Assembly: GCA_000200715.1 (NCBI GenBank) | Contig: DP000238.1 | Location: forward strand, 1,018,593-1,082,592 | Source of the DNA: Cenarchaeum symbiosum A | GTDB taxonomy: Archaea; Thermoproteota; Nitrososphaeria; Nitrososphaerales; Nitrosopumilaceae | Reading direction: 5' to 3' | DNA length: 64,000 bases | Shown here: positions 58,965 to 64,000 of the stretch, piece after piece | Numbering within the stretch: the stretch's first letter is position 1 | Layout: each line of letters begins with the position of its first letter | The notes under the pieces: model-generated | Seen by the model: only the letters and a program-made list of their open reading frames with translations | Database searches by the model: none | Told to the model about the DNA's origin: nothing | Made by a program: the position numbers and the translations under genes

Positions 58965-60734
58965 TTACACGCCGGGCTGCCCGTCGGGGACCACCTTCTT
59001 CTGGCTCTTGTACAGGGCTATCACCTCCTGGTCGGTCGACGCGTCTTCTGCCGTTTTCTCCGTCCTCAGCTTGCCCGTAAACTTTGGAAACCGCAGGGCA
59101 AGCCCCGCGCCCTTTCTAACAGAATCCAGCGCGGTCTTGTGAACCGGGCTGAGCGTTATCTCAGAGGCGACCACCTCCATTACAACCTCCGGGTCAAACC
59201 ATACATCTGCCTCCATGCCGCTGTCTATGCGCGGGTTTCTCTTGAGTGTCACCCGCGGCGAGAGCAGCTGGTACAGCTGGTCGAGATCCTCGTCGGTAAA
59301 GCCCGTCCCCACCTTGCAGATGCTAGGGAATGTATCGCGCGAATCATCATAGGTGGCAAGCAGCAGGGTCCCGTACCTGCCGGTCCTCCTCCCCTTTCCG
59401 AAAAACGCCCCTATTATCACAAGGTCCAGGCTGTCGCCAAGCTCGTTTCGGTACTCCCTTTTCAGCTTGAGCCAGTATCCCCCGCGCGAGCCCGCCCTGT
59501 ACGGGGCATCCGGCAGCTTGAGCATGAGCCCCTCGCAGCCGGCGTTGATGCTGTTCTCGAGGGAATCCTCGAGCGCGGACTCGTCGGGGATGGTGGATAC
59601 CGGCACGCACCTTGCAAAGGAATCCTCGTCGACCACCCCCTCCAATAGAGCACGCCTCTCGGAATAGGAAATGCCGAGGCAGTCCCTCCCGTCAAGGTAC
59701 AGTATGTCGAAAAAGTTGACCGTTATGGGATACCGCATGACCGCCTTGTCGATATCGTACTTGCGCCTCCTGTGCATGAGCTCCTGGAACGGCAGAAACT
59801 CGCCCGTCTCCTCGTTGACGGCCACGGCTTCTGCCTCCAGCACGGCCTCCCTTGCCCTCAGGCGGCCTGGAATCCTCTCTACAATATCCGGATAGTATGC
59901 GGTGATATTCTCGAGGCTCCTGGAGAAGAGCTCCACGCGGCCGCCAGAAAGGTGCACCTGCACGCGCTCGCCATCAAGCTTGTACTCGGCAGCAAGCCCG
60001 GCGCCCATCTTTTCGAGAGCCTCTGATTCGCTCCGGACCCTGTCGGCTAGCATGGGCCGTATGGGGCTGAATACCGCCACGGCAAAGCCGCGCACAGCCT
60101 CGAGGCCTCCAGAAGAGACGGCCTCTGCCACGCGCCCAAGGTCGCTCGATACGTTGTACGCCCTTTCAAGCTCCGGCCTGTTGGACTTTGAACCGGTAAA
60201 TGCGGCAGCCAAGGCATCCATTACCGTGTTCTCTGCTATTCCAAGGCGGAGCGTGCCGAGAATCAGCTTGAGGATATAGCACGCGTCGCGCGGGCTTGCA
60301 TCGTTGAGAAGGCTCGATATGTGCCTCATCTTCATGTCCTGCGAGCGCGCGCCCTCGAGGCGCGCTATCCTCATGAGGGTATCATATACGCGCTCGACTG
60401 TGATCTCTTCAGCAAGAAACGTAGTCTGCGTTTTCTGTTCCAGAATGGACGAGGCGGCGCGGCCAAGATCCCCGTCCCTGCGGTAGGCGGCCTCTATGCG
60501 GGCCGCCGGCATCCCCGACGACTTGGAGACTGCGCGGACTGCAAGCTTCTCAGCCACGCCAAGCTCTATCCCTTCAAACTCCGGGCGGAGCTTGCCCTGT
60601 ATCAGGTAGACTATCTGGGCTATTACTTCATGCGGGGTCTCCCGGAGGAGCTCCTCGAGTATTCCGGTAAGCTCGAGCCGCTTGGCCGTGGACTCCATCT
60701 TTTCAAGGGAGCCGGCTAGGACAGAGAATTGCAC
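58965..60734 (-). CDS. lig: ATP-dependent DNA ligase
   Basis: 589 aa, GTG start. N-terminal DNA-binding domain (about 1-210), adenylation domain with the active-site Lys in 'AAEYKLDGERVQVH' (about residue 250), 'FSRSLENITAYYPDI', 'EAEAVAVNEETGEFLPFQ' and 'EGLMLKLPDAPY', then the OB domain 'LDLVIIGAFFGKGRRTGRYG'. Replicative and repair ligase of archaea (Okazaki fragments). Normal length. No neighbour on its strand within 30 nt. Confidence 0.95.
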   Translation of the reverse strand: MQFSVLAGSLEKMESTAKRLELTGILEELLRETPHEVIAQIVYLIQGKLRPEFEGIELGVAEKLAVRAVSKSSGMPAARIEAAYRRDGDLGRAASSILEQKTQTTFLAEEITVERVYDTLMRIARLEGARSQDMKMRHISSLLNDASPRDACYILKLILGTLRLGIAENTVMDALAAAFTGSKSNRPELERAYNVSSDLGRVAEAVSSGGLEAVRGFAVAVFSPIRPMLADRVRSESEALEKMGAGLAAEYKLDGERVQVHLSGGRVELFSRSLENITAYYPDIVERIPGRLRAREAVLEAEAVAVNEETGEFLPFQELMHRRRKYDIDKAVMRYPITVNFFDILYLDGRDCLGISYSERRALLEGVVDEDSFARCVPVSTIPDESALEDSLENSINAGCEGLMLKLPDAPYRAGSRGGYWLKLKREYRNELGDSLDLVIIGAFFGKGRRTGRYGTLLLATYDDSRDTFPSICKVGTGFTDEDLDQLYQLLSPRVTLKRNPRIDSGMEADVWFDPEVVMEVVASEITLSPVHKTALDSVRKGAGLALRFPKFTGKLRTEKTAEDASTDQEVIALYKSQKKVVPDGQPGV

Positions 60735-60770
60735 GCCGTTGGCATCAGGCGCCCCGGAATAAGTATGGAT

Positions 60771-61193
60771 CTATATGTAGCGAAATATGGTCCTCTTGGG
60801 GGAGCCGGGCACATCGGATACCAGGGCAAAGTTGTACAGGGGGTATGCCTCCTTGTACTGCCTCATATAGCTCCACGCCACATCATGCGTGTGAAACTCG
60901 GTCCTTATCCCGGATATGGACGATTCGGATCCGAACACATCAAAGGGGACCACGGAATAGTTCTGCGGCCGGTTGCGCGGCCGGGCCTTTAGGAACCACA
61001 GGAATACGAACACAAAGACCGCCCCGAGGACTACCGCCACGCCCGCCTCCCTGAAGAACGCCAGGACGGTAGACGGTATGGTCTGGCCGAAGAGCTGGAC
61101 CATAAAGTTGGAGAACGAGACCACCGCCAGGACCGTTGCTATGTAGGTGTAGATGTAGGTCCTGATGCGGAACAGGGCCACCAGTTTTCCCAT
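60771..61193 (-). CDS. Membrane protein with two helices, unknown function
   Basis: 140 aa from ATG 61193 (a further ATG at 61217 would add 8). Helices at about 11-32 and 46-65; then a soluble C-terminal part with 'TEFHTHDVAWSYMRQYKEAYPLYNF' (in part) and a basic end. CATAAATGAAA about 24 nt upstream fits ATG 61193. It lies 36 nt before the ligase gene in the same strand direction. No family recognised. Confidence 0.7.
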   Translation of the reverse strand: MGKLVALFRIRTYIYTYIATVLAVVSFSNFMVQLFGQTIPSTVLAFFREAGVAVVLGAVFVFVFLWFLKARPRNRPQNYSVVPFDVFGSESSISGIRTEFHTHDVAWSYMRQYKEAYPLYNFALVSDVPGSPKRTIFRYI

Positions 61194-61660
61194 GATATGT
61201 ACAACACCTAATTTCATTTATGCTTATCGCACGATCTGTCCTATTGTGTTCGATATGAAAATCATGTCCGCCAGTCATCGCCATCCCCCGTCCAGATAGG
61301 ATTGGCCTCCCGGACCCCCTTGGAGGCCCTACTCCCAAAGGCCCCCAGGGACCCCGTAGCAGGCCATGTCCGGAGGGGTGGATCCCACTCTATTTGCAAT
61401 GCCCCATGAAACGCCTCCACGTCCTCAAAATAGAGATCCCCAAAGGCCCGGAAGAACCGTTCCAGCTTGCCGTCTGGGGGCGGCACGCCCTAGAGTTGAT
61501 CAGGCGTATCTTGTTCTGTAGATCATCCTCGAAGAGGTGGCTCGCAGAGGCGGTAAAAATCCGCTTTGCCGCGCTTCCGCGGGAGCGGACATGGTTTCGG
61601 GATCCCGCACCAAAATTATTGAATGTCAATCTTTAAAGCCCCTCTAGTGTTATAGTTAGC
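61194..61660. other. Intergenic region with possible gene remnant
   Basis: Two overlapping minus-strand frames (61390-61629 and 61262-61486) could be pieces of one gene broken by a frameshift near 61470 ('DDLQNKIRLINS' leading into 'GKLERFFRAFGDLYFEDVEAF'), but a plus-strand frame covers the same DNA (61394-61636) and none has a promoter at its start. CTTTAAAG at about 61630 belongs to the next gene. I call no gene. Confidence 0.35.
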
Positions 61661-62164
61661 ATGAGTGTTAAAGAGACGACAGCGCCAAACATGCATGACA
61701 CCGTATTCATGACATTGCTTGCCAACAAAGACAAAAAAAGCGATTCCAATGATATTCAGAAATTGGGATATTTGTGGCATCATCATGTTGAAAATATCAG
61801 CGGTGTCAGATTCAAGCCAAGCTTATATGGTCCTTTTAGCAACAGATTAGCGATGGCAATAGATGAAATGACGGCACTTGGCTTTATCAATGAAAACGTG
61901 ACCATAAATGCAAGTGGAGAAAATGCATATTATGAATTAACAAAGAACGGGGAGGAAACAGATGAAGATGTTGCTGATAATTATAAATCAGAATTTAATA
62001 AAATAAAGGACATTATTAGCATATGTTACAAGGAAGGTGATTTAGAGCACGATCAGATGGATGGCAGGTATGATAATTCATTTACAAAAAAAATAATCAA
62101 AACTCACGATATGTTGTTAAAAGATTCGGATGTAAATAGATGGAAAAGAGCATATCAACAATAA
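61661..62164 (+). CDS. AT-rich hypothetical protein, weakly YwgA/Panacea-like
   Basis: 167 aa. 'DIQKLGYLWHHHVENISGVRFKP', 'LYGPFSNRLAMAIDEMTALGFI' (parts) resemble the helical 'QKL-Y...YGPFS...L..LG-I' pattern of YwgA/DUF4065-type proteins, some of which act as antitoxin or phage-related domains; this is a visual match only. AT-rich unlike neighbours, so probably transferred. CTTTAAAG about 28 nt upstream. It lies about 600 nt from a tRNA gene, a common integration target. Confidence 0.65.
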   Translation: MSVKETTAPNMHDTVFMTLLANKDKKSDSNDIQKLGYLWHHHVENISGVRFKPSLYGPFSNRLAMAIDEMTALGFINENVTINASGENAYYELTKNGEETDEDVADNYKSEFNKIKDIISICYKEGDLEHDQMDGRYDNSFTKKIIKTHDMLLKDSDVNRWKRAYQQ

Positions 62165-62778
62165 CATTCTAAATTGGAAACAGAACTCATTGTATCCAAC
62201 GAATTTAATCAATAGACATTATGCGTATTGGTGCCAGATCCACGGTTATCAGGCACGGGATCGCATTTTGTCAACTTGCACATATTATGGATCACGAGAT
62301 CCCCCATCAGAGCAGGGGCATGCGGGGCGAGGCCGCATCCGGGAAAGAGAACAAGAGGGAGAAGGCCGCGGATAAGAGGCACGCGGCCTAGATCAATAGG
62401 CCGAAGATAGAATGTGAATCAAGCAGGACACCAGCTGGAACGACACGCTGCCCTCAAGACGCAGCTGCAAATCATGTTCGGCGTAGTCGTCAACGTAATG
62501 TGGATGCGCGGGGGTGCAGACATGGGGGGCCTGCTGCGCCCGGGGATCACCGGAAAGAAGCTAGCGGAGCGCGTGCGTGATATCGCAATCCACAGGCCCG
62601 ACTGCATGCTGGCCTACAAGAAGCTGGACCAATTACACGTAGTTCCAGACGATGCTGGCCAGGTTCACGCTAGCGAGGGACGAAAGGCGCCCCCCTGCAG
62701 GTATTCGCGACAAGATCCCGGGCAGGCGATTCCGCCCAAATTAGACTTAAATGAGTGCCCCCCCGGCGCCCCACCGGT
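62165..62778. other. Region between the AT-rich gene and tRNA-Ile, with one doubtful small ORF
   Basis: A 57-codon plus-strand frame (62221-62391; a His-rich middle and a Lys/Glu/Ala-rich end) is the only candidate. It has no clear promoter spacing, so I leave it uncalled. A GTG-started frame (62414-62788) runs into the tRNA and is unlikely. CTTAAATG at about 62745 is the likely tRNA promoter. Confidence 0.35.
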
Positions 62779-62853
62779 GGGCTCGTAGCTCAGCTTGGCT
62801 GGAGCGTTCGACTGATAATCGAAAGGTCATGAGTTCGAATCTCATCGGGCCCA
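62779..62853 (+). tRNA. tRNA-Ile (anticodon GAT)
   Basis: 75 nt. Acceptor GGGCTCG (62779-62785) pairs with CGGGCCC (62846-62852) with one G-U. The D stem is GCTC/GAGC, the anticodon stem TTCGA/TCGAA with loop CTGATAA (anticodon GAT), and the T stem ATGAG/CTCAT with loop TTCGAAT. Discriminator A 62853; CCA is not encoded. No intron. Confidence 0.95.
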
Positions 62854-62936
62854 TCCGTCATTGCAGCGTGTACGGGGGCCGCGGCGCCATGCCTGTTATA
62901 ATGATAAGACGGGGGCAGGGGCCCCCGCCAAGACTC

Positions 62937-63533
62937 TCAGGAGTCGTCTTGTTCTTCAGAGGCCCACTCGAGGGCGCTTGAGAGCTCCCCGGCGGCCACC
63001 ATCTTGAGGTGGGCGCGCGCCATATCCTCCACATGGCCGCCCTCCACCGCGTCCCCGAGGGCGCACCTTGAAATCCGTCCAAAGACGGGCGCCATGTCCA
63101 GGCCCGCCACTTTTTCCCATGCCGCCATGCGGAGGTTGGCGACAGATCCGCCAAAGCCCTCCTTGTAGGCGCGCATTACAGTCATTTCGCAGTTGTCACA
63201 CTCTTCGAGGTGCCTCCTCACCTCCGGGTTGACCGAGTCCATGACCACCTTTCTAAAGGCGTGCATGTCCTCTGACCTGCGCTCTCTCCAGTCTACCGAC
63301 CTTGCGGTCCTTACCTTGTAGTTTAGCATCCTCTGCCTGCCGTCGGGCATGCGCAGCACGACTGCATAGTCGGCCGTCTCGCCCGGGCAGGCATCCAGCG
63401 TCTCTTCCAGGCCGGACCGGCGCAGCAGGTTGCATACGCCGCCCAGCATGTTCAGTTCCATCAGTTCCGAATGGGGTATGATCCGGTCATTCCGGAGGTC
63501 CCACACTTCTATTGCTTTTGTTGTGTCTTTCAT
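62937..63533 (-). CDS. Hypothetical protein with HxxxCxxC motif
   Basis: 198 aa, no family recognised. 'VRRHLEECDNCEMTVMRAY' (about 103-121) has the H-x3-C-x2-C spacing of anti-sigma-like zinc domains. The N-terminal half is mixed ('AIEVWDLRNDRIIPHSEL', 'YAVVLRMPDGRQRMLNYKVR'), the C-terminal half helical and acidic. TTATATGG about 28 nt before ATG 63533 gives a leaderless start. It stands alone between the tRNA and the secreted-protein gene. Confidence 0.7.
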   Translation of the reverse strand: MKDTTKAIEVWDLRNDRIIPHSELMELNMLGGVCNLLRRSGLEETLDACPGETADYAVVLRMPDGRQRMLNYKVRTARSVDWRERRSEDMHAFRKVVMDSVNPEVRRHLEECDNCEMTVMRAYKEGFGGSVANLRMAAWEKVAGLDMAPVFGRISRCALGDAVEGGHVEDMARAHLKMVAAGELSSALEWASEEQDDS

Positions 63534-63703
63534 GGTTATTTGAGGGGGCCTTTCCCCATATAATCAGATACCCCCGCGGCACCCTGCGAGACGGGTGCCC
63601 GGCCCCGAAAGGCCTCATAGGGACGCTGATTCTGCCCCGGGTGGCCCTTTTGCAGGCACGGCTGCATATACGATGCCCTGGGCGTGTCTATACGGGCATG
63701 CCG

Positions 63704-64000
63704 CTAGCTCATGGGGGACGAGATGTCAAAGGTGTATGTTATGGTCAGCGTGTCGCCGTCCCTGAACTGCACGCCGGACGTATCGATGGCGGCAAAGACA
63801 TTCCCGGAGTTGTTGCAGGTAATATCAGCGGTGTTGATGGCATCCCTGGCGCACACAGCGACCGTGTTTATCGGTATGTGGTCGAAGAAATTCGATCCAA
63901 TCTGTACCGTGCCCGAGTTGAAGCCGGAAGTTTCAAAGGGAAAATCTATCGGCCCGATGGTTGCCGTACCGTTTACAATCCCCACCGAGGAGTCGGCCCT
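63704..64000 (-). CDS. Secreted protein, paralog family A, member 3 (C-terminal part, cut by window edge)
   Basis: 99 codons including the stop, open to the right edge, so the start lies outside the window. It shares the family ending 'DTLTITYTFDIS' with the proteins at 21755 and 26311, and the spacing of the two Cys ('VAVCARD', 'ITCNNSG') and 'GNVFAAID' with their 'GPLFAAVD' and 'GFAFAAIG' segments. Likely an all-beta extracellular domain. Confidence 0.7.
   Translation of the reverse strand, partial: RADSSVGIVNGTATIGPIDFPFETSGFNSGTVQIGSNFFDHIPINTVAVCARDAINTADITCNNSGNVFAAIDTSGVQFRDGDTLTITYTFDISSPMS

Noticed and set aside
62414-62788. 124-codon frame before tRNA-Ile
   Set aside because: It runs into the tRNA gene and its last third is low-complexity; no domain seen.
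1-64000. CRISPR arrays, rRNA genes, insertion sequences with transposase
   Set aside because: No regularly spaced repeats, no rRNA-like segments and no transposase motifs were found on reading both strands.

Overview
The window looks like a chromosome segment of an ammonia-oxidizing-type archaeon (Nitrososphaerota/Thaumarchaeota, marine group I.1a). Its high GC and gene set best fit Cenarchaeum symbiosum; that name is my recognition, not a database result. Archaeal markers are Spt4 with RpoE' (Rpo7), proteasome alpha, Pelota, a CdvB/ESCRT-III protein, type II GAPDH, ATP-dependent DNA ligase, archaeal-type tetraether lipid synthase (Tes) and GTP-dependent dephospho-CoA kinase. Most genes have a T/A-rich TATA-like box about 25-30 nt before the start codon and no Shine-Dalgarno site, i.e. 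leaderless transcription. I used this spacing to choose starts, including GTG and TTG starts, and to call small genes.

Layout. 1-3.1 kb: NurA-like fragment and de novo NAD synthesis (nadX, nadA, nadC), with nadC in a tight operon with spt4 and rpoE'. 4-12.8 kb: housekeeping genes (Mrp/ApbC, dephospho-CoA kinase, SprT-like protease, K+-independent H+-pyrophosphatase, CNNM/CorC, GAPDH). 13-14.4 kb: small AT-rich accessory genes. 14.4-21.5 kb: DsbA-like protein, HMG-CoA synthase and a biotin locus (bioD, bioA, bioB, bioF) with a BirA-type operator before bioB. 21.7-28.8 kb: secreted proteins, a split DipZ-like thiol-redox pair, CdvB, proteasome alpha, SPOUT methyltransferase. 28.8-43.5 kb: a surface-glycan locus (UDP-ManNAcA synthesis, five GT4 glycosyltransferases, flippase, FkbM methyltransferase, epimerase, AsnB-like amidotransferase, SAM methyltransferase). 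44-54.6 kb: an accessory island flanked by two direct copies of the tes gene with identical protein sequence. 54.7-64 kb: TrmB and DtxR regulators, CutA, Pelota, YjbQ, DNA ligase, tRNA-Ile(GAT) and hypothetical genes.

The most unusual region is the island between the two tes copies. It carries a Type ISP restriction-modification enzyme cut in two by an apparent inversion. The nuclease-helicase-methyltransferase part lies on the minus strand. The target-recognition part, with an added C-terminal SWIM-type zinc motif, lies head-to-head on the plus strand. The sequence CGAGAC occurs in opposite orientation at both junctions, and flipping 47178-50672 in silico restores one reading frame of about 1672 codons. 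Other highlights are two in-frame G12 tracts in surface-glycan genes (possible phase variation), a BirA-type operator (TTAACC-N14-GGTTAA), a dyad operator before nadX, a candidate C/D box sRNA, and a set of very small leaderless, often one-helix, proteins.
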